Part shown: positions 35,844 through 47,516 of the stretch, piece by piece | Numbering within the stretch: the first letter of the stretch is position 1 | How the letters are laid out: each line of letters starts with the position of its first letter | Program-made: the position numbers and the translations under genes | Assembly (NCBI GenBank): GCA_036897485.1 | Contig: JAYMTF010000170.1 | Span: 1 to 47,535 of the forward strand | Origin: Pelargonium nanum | Taxonomy: Eukaryota; Streptophyta; Magnoliopsida; Geraniales; Geraniaceae | Length of the DNA: 47,535 nucleotides | Reading direction: 5' to 3' | Notes under the pieces: model-generated | Database searches by the model: none | What the model was told of the DNA's origin: nothing | The model's input: the letters and a program-made list of their open reading frames with translations, nothing else

Positions 35844-37017
35844 TTATATTCCAACAACCTAAATATTATGCTAAAAATGGATCACATCCACTAACATGGC
35901 TCAAGTTGTGCTTTAGGGTTGATTCATATTGCAATAATATTGTTCAACAAACAATACTAAAATATATGTAATGCAAAGTGCACCATCAAACTTCTTGTTG
36001 GTCTCAAAAATTGAAGTGCTCATTGGTGCATACAAAGTCTCTCCTTTACATAAGATGCTATCTTATCTACATCAACATGGTGCAAAATAGTATCGTTAAT
36101 CGTCATAATCAATAACACTAAGTTTTAGTATACTAATTCGACACGTCTATTTAAAACGTGTCTAATCCCACATCAAATAATATTCAACATCGGATATAAA
36201 AATAAATTCTTCTAATTAGATTGAAAGTACAGTCTGATTACACTTAACTTAAAATTAAATGTTTAGTTTTAAAGGCATTCTCAAAACAACTAGAACCTTA
36301 TGATTGTACATTTGCTTAAAGCATCAATTGAAAAGGTTGTGGCAAAATTACATGGAAAGGTAAAAAAATAAGATTATTAAGTTGGAATCTCCCACTAACT
36401 CCACTAATGATTAAAAGAATGAAAAAAATTGAAAGTTGTGGAAGACACAATCCAATAACAGAGGGACAAAAGAAGCACTGTACGGTCTGAAATTTGAGTT
36501 GACAAGGATGTTTTGTCCCTCTTTCATTGGAGAGTCTCCTTCAAGCTTTCTAGTAGAGCATGGTGCTCACAACTTTTTAATTTTTATTAATTATGGACTA
36601 CTAATTAATTTGTAATTGGGTCCTATTTTAGACCTATTGGGTATTGAGAGTTAAAAATAAAATATTGTTGCTATCCAAGTACATTTGGTGCTCTTAATTA
36701 TATGAACCAACATCGGGCATCAAAAGAAAAATGAATGGTGCCCATGCTCCCACTTGTAAAATTTTACAACTTTTGAAAATAATAATTATATTTTATAATA
36801 ATATTATCCAAAGTTATATTGTAATTCTATACAATTAATATTAAAAATTGGGTTATGTGAACTTCCTCTTGTTTACTAATAAAAAATAAAAATCAAATTC
36901 AACTAATTGTTAATAGAATATATTTATAAAAATGATCAACTTCAATTGAAATGTAAATCACATTTTTTAATAAAAATTTATAACAAGCTCTCTTCTTTTA
37001 ATCTAAAACTACACCCC

Positions 37018-37092
37018 ACCCGACTCAGTGGAAGTTGAGCCCACGACCTCCCACAAGAAAATGTGTGTCTTGACCACTAAAGCTCACGAGAA
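37018..37092 (-). mobile_element. tRNA-derived SINE-like fragment
   Basis: Read on the minus strand, GCTTTAGTGGTCAAGAC resembles an A box and GTGGGCTCAACTTCC a B box, at tRNA-like spacing. No tail or target duplication is identified. It is not a functional tRNA because no cloverleaf or acceptor stem closes. Confidence 0.4.
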
Positions 37093-37623
37093 ACAAGAGA
37101 AAACAAAATTGTATTTTTTACCATGTTTTGAAACTTATGTATTAGGTTCCAAATTGTCATAATTAATTTTGTTAATAATTCAAATAATTTGAACTTTATA
37201 AGATGCTTTTGTTCATTTATTCAAACATTCTTTCACCCATCCACCATGTAATTTTTTTAAAAAATATTAACCTTTATGCTCCCAATTTTTTTAACATAAG
37301 TTCCTCTTATTTTATTTATTTTCACTTTCGTTAGTTAAAATAAAATAATTATAATAATAATAAAAAGATAAAACCACAAGCCGAAAGGTGGCACCGGCTA
37401 ACGTGCGCCAGATGAACCGGTAACTATCCGGCGCCAACATTCGCTGAGCTTTGTCTCTTCCCTTAAAACCCAAACAATAGCTTTAATTTTGGCTTTTAAA
37501 AAAGAGACATTTTTTCCAAAACAAACACTCTCAACTCTCCACTGGGTCTCTCATTTCAGCTCCAAAATATTTACTTGAAACCGTTTTGGTCTTTGAATTG
37601 CGGAGTTTTCTGCAACTGCAGTG

Positions 37624-40600
37624 ATGGAAAACGGTTTCTCTTCTCCCCGGAGCGATGCTTTTCCGGCCGGTCTCCGGGTTCTGGTTGTCGACGACGACCC
37701 GACTTGGTTGAAAATCTTGGAGAAGATGCTCAAGAAGTGTTCCTATGAAGGTCGTACTTGCTCTGTCTCTTGGTGTTCCTGTGTGTTTCTTACATTTTTT
37801 GATCATTTGGGTTTCTGGTGCTGATATAGCTTTTGATTTTTGTTGGGTTTTCAAATTATGGGTCCATATTGAATTGTTCTTGGTTGAATTTGATTTGGAT
37901 GCTTCCTCTTGATGTGAGGTTTAAAACCCATGTTTTGGATTTTGGGAGTGCTAGCTGCTTTTTGTTGCCATGTTTATGTGCTCATGAGTAGCTGGGTTTC
38001 TCATTTTTCAAATTTTGATTGGAAATTTTTGGATGGTTCTTGATGATTATTGGATCTACTGTTTTTATAGTTGTTGGTTTTGAGTTGGGTTTACTATTGA
38101 ATTTGAAACATAGGGGCATGCTAATATGTTTCATTTCAATTTGGGTTGTTTATGTAAGTTCTATGTTGGCTATGATTAAATGCAAATTTAGAATGTATTA
38201 ATTATAATATTATGGTTTAACTGAAAAACAAGTAAATTCTACACTTGATCAATAATGAATTTTATCACACCAAACAAATTGATGGTTTCTGCTTCTAGAA
38301 ATTGTTTACTCTCTTTTTCCTGTTGGCTACCTAATTTCCATGATATCATTAGTGTTTGTTTGATATGATTCTGAACTTTGCTCTTTTGCTGCTTGTGTTT
38401 CAGTGACCACATGTTGTTTAGCAAGAGATGCTTTGAACTTGCTTCGCGAAAGGAAAGATGGATATGACATCGTAATTAGTGATGTCAACATGCCTGATAT
38501 GGATGGTTTCAAACTCCTCGAGCACGTTGGGCTTGAGATGGATCTTCCAGTCATTAGTCAGTACCCTTCAATCAACATTAGAAGCTGCTTTGAATTCTAA
38601 TGTTAATTCCCGTTGTTTTTGGAGTAATGTTTCTGATGAGTGGTATCATTTTGTCTTCACAGTGATGTCTGTTGATGGAGAAACAAGCCGGGTGATGAAA
38701 GGTGTTCAACATGGAGCGTGTGATTATCTTCTCAAGCCGATAAGAATGAAAGAACTCAGGAATATATGGCAGCATGTGTTGAGAAAGAAAATACATGAGG
38801 TGAGAGACATTGAAAGTTATGAAGGCATTGAAGTTTTACAGTTGATGAGACATGGATCAGATCAAACTGAAGATAGTCTCTTCCTTAGTGGAGAAGATCT
38901 TAGTTCAGTAAAGAAGAGAAAAGATGTTGATAGCAAGCATGATGACTTTGGTGATTCCTCTTCTTCGAAGAAACCCCGAGTAGTTTGGACTGTAGAGCTT
39001 CATCAGAAATTTGTCGAAGCAGTAAATCAGATAGGATTCGATAGTGAGTACTATATAGGCTCTCATTTCAAATGTTCAATCTTTAAATCATTATTAAGAC
39101 CTGTAAGTGATATGTATGTTCTATTAGGAGGTTATCTATATGTTCTTTCTATGTAGCTCAATGATATAGCCACCATTTTACCATGCTTCTACAGTGCCAT
39201 GACGTGTGATATCTGTTTGGCAGAAGTTGGTCCGAAAAGAATACTTGACTCGATGAAAGTGCCATGGTTGACAAGAGAAAATGTTGCTAGCCACTTGCAG
39301 GTATGTACTTCTCTCCAACATTTGTTCCTTGAATCTGCTAGGATCTGTATCAATCAATTATTGTAAGAAAGAAGTGATTTTCAGCAAATGTTAACCTACA
39401 TCATCAAAATAGATAGTATAACATTATCCTTTCCCCTTGTCTTGCTCCGTTAGACAAAATGTGCTCAGAAAAGTATCATTACTCGGTTTCTCTGCATCAT
39501 AACTTAGAATCTGCTACCAGTAGTTCAACTTAGCCTTCCAATGCCGATGCTCATTCATGTTGAGTTAGGTTACTGAGTTATAGAATACGGACCACCATTG
39601 ACCATAATGTGCTTCCTTCGGAAGTCATTGGGAATCTCATTCATATTTTATCCCATGCGCAGAAATACCGACTCTACTTGAGTAGGTTGCAGAAAGAAAA
39701 TGATCTGAAAGTTTCATTTAGTGGGACAAAGCCATCAGAATTGTCTGTAAAGGATACTACTGGGAAATTTTCCCTCCAGAGCTCAGTCAACACACACCAA
39801 ACTGATGCTGCAAATGGAAATTTTGTATTCTCCACCAACAAGTTACTTGTCCAGAATGTTGATGCCAAAAACAAGGAAGGTGATTCTGAAGGTATCATCT
39901 CAATGCCCGTCATAGAATCCAAAAGAGCTTTCATTGGTAACGTTCCTGATCCCCAGAAGGCAGGGAGTTCAGAGCTGGCCTTCAATAATCCGTTAACGTC
40001 ACTGGAATCAGACATACAATATGCAGCATTTGATTCAAGAAACCCAACACAGTACAGTTGGGGCAAAGTTCCAGAAATCCAGTTCAAACAAGAACACGAG
40101 CCTCTTCTTCAGTTAAAAGATAGCTTTAGCCATCCACTACTATCTAGTTCTGAGAATCACATCCAAGTTGATCTGCTCCAGCCACCTATCACGGCAGTAA
40201 ATATAGTCAGTCAGGTAGAACATAAGCCTCTGTTTGATGAGTTCAGGAACGGTCACGTTAGCCTCACAAGTTCAACACAATGCACTGTTAATTCCCCTCC
40301 TGTTCCAACCAAGAGCCATTATCAAGTTTTCGAGACCATTTCCCCGACAACATTGGGCATAAAGAACGAGAGCTGCAATTTGGACTGCACTGCAGACTTG
40401 GAATCTTCTCAGAGAAACCTAGTTTCAGGTAATGCATCGGTTCTTGCATCTTTCAACGAGGACTTACAGTTTAGTTGGCTGCAAGGCGACTATTATGGGA
40501 AGAATCTCGGACTGCAGAACATAGATTTCTCAGAAGAGAATGATCCGTGGCCTCTTGCTGAAGCTCCACTCCACTTGTATGATGCACTAAGGTTCGATTA

Positions 40601-40631
40601 CGAGTATCCATGCGATCCTATAAAATTCTAG
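37624..40631 (+). CDS. Type-B two-component response regulator, ARR11-like
   Basis: Five exons: 37624-37750, 38404-38556, 38663-39043, 39224-39300 and 39663-40631, giving 568 aa. Type-B regulators take phosphate from histidine phosphotransfer proteins and act as nuclear transcription factors, mostly in cytokinin signalling. The receiver (about 16-135) has the acidic pocket VDDDP (Asp23-25), the phospho-acceptor Asp69 in ISDVNMPD and Lys118 in LLKPI. A GARP/Myb-like domain follows ([39 protein letters not shown]). The C-terminal half is Gln/Ser-rich and ends with an FSWLQGDYY-type acidic patch as in ARR11. Frame and conserved sequence carry through all junctions, including the split VIM|MSV. 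The upstream GTG in frame at 37621 is not a start. Confidence 0.94.
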
Positions 40632-41400
40632 AGACTTCATTTACAATTTGCTCTCAGATATGTAGCTGTGGATAAGGTTGGTGCCTTCTTGACAAGTTCG
40701 AGCTTTGATATTGAACATGTATTATAGGCATGATAAGCTCTGTTCGAGTTCTTGAACATGGTGATGATGGATGGTCTCTAATTGTTGCAAAATTTTGTAT
40801 AAAAGTAAAAGGTTTAAACTTTAAAGCAACAAGTGAATAACATATTGCCTTGCAAACTGCAGATTATATGATTTTGCTCTGTGTTTGCTAACTTGTCATG
40901 AACAGTTGATTTTATCTGATAGTTCACATCCCTTAATATTCTTAGAAAATTGAATTAAATTAATTCTAGGGCTGACAATTTGGGTCATAACTCATGACTC
41001 GACACGAAGTTATGCTGGTCCTTATCGTGTCATTTGACCCGTTTATTATCAAACCTTATTAAGAGCGTACTTGTAAATTTAAGAAGAGAAAAACTCTAAT
41101 TCAAGGTCATTTAAATAGATAGTCAACAATGAATGCTAATCGTGTCGAGTTGAGTGGTGTCAACCTAAACCCATTTATGTACTCGTGTCGGGTGGAGTCA
41201 ACCCACTTGTAAATAGGTCATGTTCATGTCGTATAATTCAACCCGTTTCATAAAAGAATAGGTACATGTTGATCCATTTGACAAAATACTAAATTTTCAA
41301 CCCTACACGAACAAGAATTGCCACCTCTAACTAGAACTCGGAGACATGATGAAATCTCAATATCAATAATCACAAAATGTTTACACAGAAACAGAGCCAA
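40632..41400. other. Convergent 3' regions with a hAT-like MITE
   Basis: The 3' UTR of the response regulator occupies roughly the first 200 bp. The MITE at 40967-41329 fills most of the rest and lies close to the sHSP stop codon. Confidence 0.5.
40967..41329. mobile_element. hAT-like MITE, 363 bp
   Basis: Terminal inverted repeats are TAGGGCTGACAATT and, on the other strand, TAGAGGTGGCAATT. The interior has CGACACGAAG, ATCGTGTCATTTGACCCG, CGTGTCGGGTGGAGTCAACC and ATGTTCATGTCGT, the usual content of this plant family. The flanking 8 bp do not match, so the insertion is old or the boundary slightly off. Confidence 0.75.
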
Positions 41401-42174
41401 TTACTCAACGTTAATGTCCAAAACCTTGGCTTGACTAGTAGCTTTTGGGATAGTAATATACAAGACACCATCTCTGACCTCTGCTTTTATCTTCTCAAAC
41501 TCCACATTCTCCGGCAATGCAATTCTGCTACTGTACCTTCCGTAGCTCTTCGCCGGCCACTCCTCCTCCTCTGTCTCCGCCGCCACCGCTCCATTTTCTT
41601 GGCCGTCACTCTTCTTCATCCTCGCCGCCTTCTCGGCCTTCACCACCAACATCTTCTCCTCCACCCACACCTTCACGTCCTCTTTGGTCATCCCAGGCAT
41701 GTCAAATCTCATCTTGTACTCTGTTTCTCCTTCCTTGATCTCCCATGGCGTCCTTCCTCTACTGTACCCACTTCCCGCGCTCGGCGCCGCGGCCCGCGGC
41801 GACGCCCACTCCATTGGGTCCTCCATTAGAGACTCCATCGTGTCCATCATCTGCTGCACCGTCCTCGCCGTCGGAAACCTGTCCCACAACCCTGCACATA
41901 GAAAATTGCTTCAATGGCTTCGAATTGACCGAAATCAGCAAATGGGTACTCCGATTTTATGTAAAAATGGATTCTTTTAGCGTGGACTACCTATGGGTGC
42001 GACGGGAGCGACTCTCTTCTTGGGCTTGCTTGCTCTCTGCAAGTGGTCGAGGTTTACTCTGGTCTCACCTGCCATGGCCTTGACAGTGGTGTTGTTTCTA
42101 CGATCCAGATTTAATTTTCCGGACCCAGATGAGAGAGGAAGAGAGATGGTGATGTTGGACAGAGACTGGGCCAT
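41401..42174 (-). CDS. Small heat-shock protein, chloroplast type (HSP21/HSP25-like)
   Basis: Two exons, 42174-41991 and 41891-41401, give 224 aa. Plastid sHSPs are ATP-independent holdases protecting thylakoid and nucleoid proteins in heat. Residues 1 to about 45 are Ser/Thr/Asn-rich with few acids, like a plastid transit peptide. Next is a Met-rich amphipathic segment (TVQQMMDTMESLMEDPMEW), a hallmark of plastid HSP21. The alpha-crystallin domain follows: PWEIKEGETEYKMRFDMPGM, TKEDVKVWVEEKMLVVKAE and the consensus-I-like KIKAEVRDGVLYITIPKA. An Ala/Glu-rich loop interrupts the domain. There is no C-terminal I-x-I/V motif other than VLDINVE. A mitochondrial relative is less likely because of the Met-rich region. 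Heat-shock elements lie upstream. Confidence 0.9.
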
Positions 42175-42277
42175 TTTTGCTGCTTTCGATTAAGGCTTGT
42201 GAATTGTGATGATAATGCTGATTGTAGAAAATGAGAAAGAGACGATAACTGTGCGAGTGGAGAAGGAGAAGAGGTCG

Positions 42278-42408
42278 TATATAAAGGAAGATTCGACATT
42301 TCTGGAAACAGATTAAGAACAAATCTTCTCGATTTCTCCAGTATTGTTTCATTGCATGGATAAAGAAGACGATGGGACCAGCGCGACGTCGTTATGTTGT
42401 TTCCAGAA
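42278..42408 (-). promoter_or_regulatory. Heat-shock promoter: TATA box and three HSE dimers
   Basis: TATA-like TTTATATA (minus strand, 42285-42278) is about 105 bp before the sHSP ATG. Immediately upstream are GAAGATTC (42287-42294) and TTCTGGAA (42300-42307). TTCCAGAAGCTTTC starts at 42401. These are nGAAnnTTCn-type HSF binding units close to the TATA box, as expected for a heat-induced gene. Confidence 0.7.
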
Positions 42409-43756
42409 GCTTTCTAGCAAAGACAAGGAACGACCGGTCGTATAGAAATTGAAAAGAGCCCCCACTGCCTGGACGTCTGGTGACTGGTGAGCATGATCGA
42501 ATGCAGACGTCTTCATCTTGCAAAGTTACAATTGCGACAAGGCGTTGCACGAGAGGGAGAATACTTGAGTCCGATCCTGTTATAGACTGTGGGTCTTGGT
42601 GAGCTCGGGCCTCACCTGAGTTGGGCTGAGTCCGCCCGTCCACTTGTCCGAGTGGCTGGGGTGACTGGGCTGACCCGTCATCTCGTACAACCGGCTGACG
42701 GGAGGCTTCATACCATGTGGCATACAATGGGTGGTGCCAGTGACGAGAGGTGCTGAGATGGCACCAAGAACGCTTTTTGGTGCCACATGGTTGTTACTGA
42801 TTGGGCCACGTGGCATGTTGATGTGGCGGGTGTGCGACTGCACGTGGGCGATGCTGGACAACCTTTTTTTGGTGTGTTTACATTTTGGATTCATTTAGTG
42901 TCAAATCAGTTCTAGTCTCAACCATTGTTTTTCTTGTGTCGATTCTCTCATGTGGCGATGGTATGGAATCACTTTGGCTGGCACATCTTCAATCTAAGTC
43001 TTGTTTGAGCTATCAAGGTCCTAACCTATAATGATTATTACGAGTACATATTTTGACCTCTCAATGTCGAATTAATTATGAATTTTCATGCATCATTACT
43101 ATACTTATTTGAAGAAGAAATTAAACTAATGTAAAAAAATTTGAAGAAAAAAAAATCTTCAATTTCTAGCGGTAGATATTTTGGATGTTTGTAAATGTTT
43201 TAAAAAATGTACATACATGCATAAAATTATTTGTAGAGAATTTGTTATTTGTTTGGTTGATCGAAGTCAAGAGATTGAAAAGAAATTTGTTTGGGAAAAG
43301 CATAAACTTAACATGCCCCAATAAACATGTTTATAATGCACTGCAAAATACAAAATAAACAAATAAATAAATAACGTTGCTTATGAATCAATAATTATTG
43401 ACGAACATAAACAAACCATACAGGCCTAATGACCAAACCATCTTTGATACCATTTTTAACTTTTACTTGAGCATTTAGGTAAAGACCCAACTATTTTAAT
43501 TTTTAACGAATGATCATTAGTTTCACATTCTTTCAATGTGACTTAATCATTCGCCTTTGTTAGGTTTTACAGTTGATATAACAGAAAATCACCAAAGGAG
43601 GACACATCTAGTTGGCTATTTGTGCACTTAAAAAACAAGCCATAGACAACAAAATCCAAGTTGACACTAAGGAAGGCTACATTTTATACCAGGACAATTT
43701 TCCAAAATCAAAGTGAGAATGACAAGTGAAATGCGCATACAAATTTAAAGTTTCGT
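42409..43756. other. Intergenic: GC-rich island then AT-rich DNA
   Basis: 42420-42860 is clearly GC-richer than its surroundings, contains GCCACGTGGC (42805-42814) and GCACGTGGGC (42840-42849) G-boxes, and looks like part of a retroelement LTR or a captured fragment; no protein is readable and ends are not found. 42900-43756 is AT-rich and ends in the LSM7 3' UTR. Confidence 0.35.
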
Positions 43757-45520
43757 CTAGGCCCCATCAGGCTGGATGAATGGGTTGGCAATCTCATCTG
43801 TACCGTCAGTTGGTGACACAAGCATAACGGCAGTTCCCCGACAGACCTGCAACATAGCAAAAGTATCATATACAAATTCAAATACTGTATGTTCTTTGAC
43901 AGCACAACCTTCTGAGTAAATATACAAGTTGAGATAAACTTAAGTTGTTTTCCCCAAGTCACGGTTCAAGAATGGACAGATGAAAGACATGCGCTAAAGA
44001 AAACATACTATAAGGCCAAGACGCCTGGTCTGATCGGTAGTCTTCAAAGGGTCATCAGGATCTGCAGCAGAGACAAATAGTCTATCAGTTCAAACATTCT
44101 CATGGAAGTCATTACCACAAGAATAACCATTGATATAGCAGTGAATGCTAAAAATGATACAAGTGAGGGAGACAAACAGACTGTGATACACATCTATGCA
44201 ACTCTCATTTCTTGCATTGTGCTGGTTGATACGTGAAAACAGAAAATAACCTAAGGAAGCACCTGTTTGCATAAACTATGACTTGACTTTTTAAGCCTTA
44301 TTGCCAATTACCATACCAACATATGTCATAGCTGCTTAACATGATTTCTGTAACAAACAGTACAATGGGACATTATGTCACTATTATAACCTGAATGCAT
44401 GCAGAATTCTTATCATCCAAAACCTAGCCTAATTTGAACTTTTACTTTATTTGATGACGATGTCTTCTAAAAAATGGATAGCTTACCACCAAATCAACTC
44501 TTACAGGAACACAACTTGAAATTTAAAATCGTGGTATCTTTTATATGTCATTTGAGGATACATATGCCATAGAATAATCTCTAATTCATCAAGGCTACTG
44601 ACATTCAGTTGAAACTTTTAATACAAAAAAATCTGAGTTTCAGTTTTGGTATTTGACCCAGATGTATCATACTACTACAAATCAGCAAGTATCAGTGGAC
44701 TTGACAAAAGTCAAGTTAGACATCACTTCAATTTTCTTTACTCTAGTACTTTGACAATGGAAAAATATTCTACAATAACAGTAAAATTTGAATAGCTTGT
44801 TGATCTAACATCAAAATACAGAGGAAAGAGTTTATAGAGCCTTGGACAAATGAATTGGCCTTAAAGAGTTATAATGGCATATTACACTGATTGCAGCACA
44901 AGTATCTGAGAGTTTTAGCAAGGAAAATGTTCGAAGTTGGAGACTTTGGGCAATACAAGTGGAGAATTACCTTGGAGTATAAGATTCTGATAACCGATTA
45001 ACCACTATTACAATGTAATTTCCTTGATCCGGGTTGAGGTTAAACAAATTTGAAGATGGATCTAAGCAAACACATTAACTGATTATGAAAAGTGCCAATA
45101 TTTATATATAAACATGAAGTGATTACCTCTAATGAACTCTACAGCTTCATCCAGGACAAGATTAAGTAATTGGTCATATCCTTTTAGAGTGCCTGTTACT
45201 ATACAATAAGTTGTAAAAACAAATTTAATCAATTAAGTAAACGCACTTGAACAATCAAGCCATCAACAACTCGCATTTCACACGAAGAGAGAATAAAGTG
45301 CAGTGAAAACCTTGTCTACCACCAGTGAGCTTGACCTGGACACCCTTGTCCACAAACTTGGCCAGATCCAACACTGTCTCTTTCCTTCCTGACTAAAACA
45401 CACAATGAATTGAATTCACACCAACACTAAAAACCAAACCCAAAAAAAACAGAATCAAGTGCTATTATTCAGAGAAATTTAGGGGAAAACAGTGAATCAA
45501 GTTGAAATGGAGCTCACCAT
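43757..45520 (-). CDS. LSM7: U6 snRNA-associated Sm-like protein LSM7
   Basis: Five coding exons: 45520-45518, 45392-45311, 45198-45127, 44061-44009 and 43846-43757, giving 99 aa, the family length. LSM7 is a subunit of the LSM1-7 ring for cytoplasmic mRNA decay and of the nuclear LSM2-8 ring that binds the U6 3' end. The Sm fold is complete: ETVLDLAKFVDKGVQVKLTG and VTGTLKGYDQLLNLVLDEAV (Sm1), and TRRLGLIVCRGTAVMLVSP (Sm2, with the RNA-contacting CRG). The first coding exon is only the ATG, followed at once by the donor GTGAGC. A further 5' UTR intron (about 45706-45584) is suggested by AG|GTAAGA. The protein is highly conserved and frame is kept at all junctions. Confidence 0.95.
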
Positions 45521-45707
45521 GTTGCTAATTGATTCTCTATCACCTCCTATTCTTTAATCCTTCAAGCAATCTAACCACAAAACCTATGTTCGTGAACAGA
45601 CAAAATATAAACACAGATACAGTAATTGATCGAGCGATTTCGAATATTTATCACTGCAAAATTAAAAGGAAATCAAAGCGAGAGAACAGGAACTGAGAGG
45701 TCTTACC

Positions 45708-45741
45708 TAGAGTTGAGAGTTGAGAGTTGAGAGTTGAGCAG
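45708..45741 (-). repeat. Heptamer tandem repeat in the LSM7 5' UTR
   Basis: About four copies of GAGTTGA (sense strand TCAACTC) directly precede the predicted 5' UTR splice donor at 45707/45706. Confidence 0.7.
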
Positions 45742-46620
45742 AGCAGATCATAAGAGTGCCCTAAAATTTTCCAGCAATGTCTCTGGCTCTTCAAAATCAT
45801 GAAGAAGACGAGTTTGAATTCAGGCCCAAATCCTAAAATTTATTTTGAGCCCAAATCAAAATATATTATATAAATAATATAATAAATATTTTCATTTTCA
45901 TCTTAAAACTTAAATATAAATAATATTACTTTATTTCAAATAAATAATCTATTTGTGTATTCATTGAGTTTTAAAAGCTTGAAAATTACAATTTTTTAGA
46001 TTTGTTTATATGTGAAGTAATACATAAATTTAAAAAACGAGAGATTTTAGAGTATGGAGAATCCTCATCCCCAAACGAGACGGTGAATAAAAGTGGAGCA
46101 CGGTGTGAGAAACGGGGTGGGATCACAAAGTCTAACCCAACCCGTCCGGTTGTCATTTCTAATATCACAAAATTCAACTTGGTGAGACTCCTCCATGCAT
46201 CTATCTTCATGTTTTTTCATCTTCTGATATATGTTGCAACTATGACTATTTTTTTAAATCTTTTTTTCACATTTTGTATAAGTTAATTAGTTTCATTCTA
46301 AGCTATTACTATTATTAATCTAAGTGAACTGAATACAATAACTAATGATTTAAATTGATTTGTTAACATATAAGATTGGAACATCTAAACTAAATAAAAA
46401 TTTATTGACGAATTAGCTAATTTTGAGCTCAACGATAATATGTTGAACTTAAAATTAATTTGTTCTTTTGTTGCAGTCAATTTGTTTCCACATAATTATC
46501 CACTATTGTTATTATTGTTATTTTAATACAATACTATTATTTAATAGACATAATATGTATAAAAAACACTAGTTTCAAGTTTTTATTTATTTTTATAATA
46601 TTACAAGGGAGAAATCAATC
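45742..46620. other. Intergenic, with a possible hAT-type MITE remnant
   Basis: AT-rich. 46055-46165 is less so and contains GAGAATCCTCATCCCCAAAC, GAAACGGGGTGGGATC and CAACCCGTCCGGTTGTCATT followed by TCTAA. This resembles the end and interior of another hAT-like non-autonomous family. No gene seen. Confidence 0.35.
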
Positions 46621-47516
46621 TCATACGCAGTCATAATAGCATTCGCATCTATATTTAGAAGTCCCAATAGGTTGTAGTTCTCTGCATTCTCCTTCGGGAC
46701 GTAAAAGTTTGTGTTTTAGATAGCATTCTTTACGGCAATCATAAAGTTTGCAACTTGAAGGATGTAATATTTCCATGCATCTTTTTATTGCATTAGCTTG
46801 AGGTGCAATACTTGCAACTGAAACCAAAAACAACACAATTAGTAATTATACAATCGTATAATAAATATACAAATGTTTGTTGTCATGCGGTTGTACAAAA
46901 ACAAAAACAAGGCTCGTATAAAAGTTTATAATAAGACTCATATAAATATGTATGATAAGATTCAACTTCTCAGTTCAGTTTTTAGTAGTACAAAAAAATG
47001 TATATTATAAATTGTAAACCGATTCATCTTATTTGGTTTATACAATATTGAATATTATAATGTATACCCTTGGCTATTGATACAAGGGTGTCACTGGAAT
47101 GCATCAAACAAGCAATAAAATAATATTACAAAAGCTTATGTGAGCAAACAAAAACGTATAAATAAATTAACAAAGTAACGAGAAATAGTACAATTCGTAT
47201 AGACTGGTTGTAAACTAAAACTATATGTATGAACATTAAAAAGTGTGTGAAAAACTTGTCGCCCAATATTTTTTTGTGCGCGTATATATTCCCTACACGC
47301 TAACATGATATTATTTTTACTAATATTAAAGTTTCACACACACACTGCACAAAGAATCTTAACCAAATTATAAAATGAATATATCATCTAATCTAGTTTT
47401 TACAATATTAAATAACAAGCCATAAGAAAAATTATTGTAGTAAAAGTTCAAAGAAAAATCAAACCTGAGAAAACAAGGAAAATTAGGAAAAAGTGGGAGA
47501 ATGAGAGCTTAGCCAT
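46621..47516 (-). CDS. Defensin-like (DEFL) cysteine-rich secreted peptide
   Basis: Two exons, 47516-47465 and 46817-46621, give 82 aa; the 647-bp intron splits the signal peptide region, as usual for DEFL genes. The signal peptide MAKLSFSHFFLIFLVFSV continues to a likely cleavage after AQANA-like PQANA (about residue 27), leaving a mature peptide near 55 aa. It has eight cysteines spaced C-8-C-4-C-3-C-12-C-12-C-1-C-3-C. The C-x3-C and C-x-C pairs fit the cysteine-stabilised alpha-beta defensin fold. It lacks the Gly-x-Cys gamma-core of classical antimicrobial defensins, with GEC being the nearest, so a signalling or reproductive role is as likely as defence. The start is 20 bp from the window end, so the promoter is not visible. 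Confidence 0.88.

Larger units (their letters stand above)
31592..37623. other. Large gene-poor divergent intergenic region
   Basis: Six kilobases between two divergently transcribed genes, mainly AT-rich. It contains a hAT-like MITE (34134-34560), a Stowaway-like MITE (35601-35843), a tRNA-like SINE fragment (37018-37092), a 14-bp direct repeat around seven A (33837-33871) and a small hairpin near 34806-34856. 33340-33720 is less AT-rich and may be a decayed coding fragment on the minus strand that I cannot identify. The 95-codon frame at 34623 starts with TTG and is not taken as a gene. Confidence 0.4.

Noticed and set aside
37018-37092. A functional tRNA gene
   Set aside because: A- and B-box-like motifs are present but no acceptor stem or complete cloverleaf can be drawn; a SINE fragment fits better.
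42392-42894. A gene on the minus strand in the GC-rich island
   Set aside because: Frames of 104-111 codons exist but have no domain and are expected by chance at this base composition.
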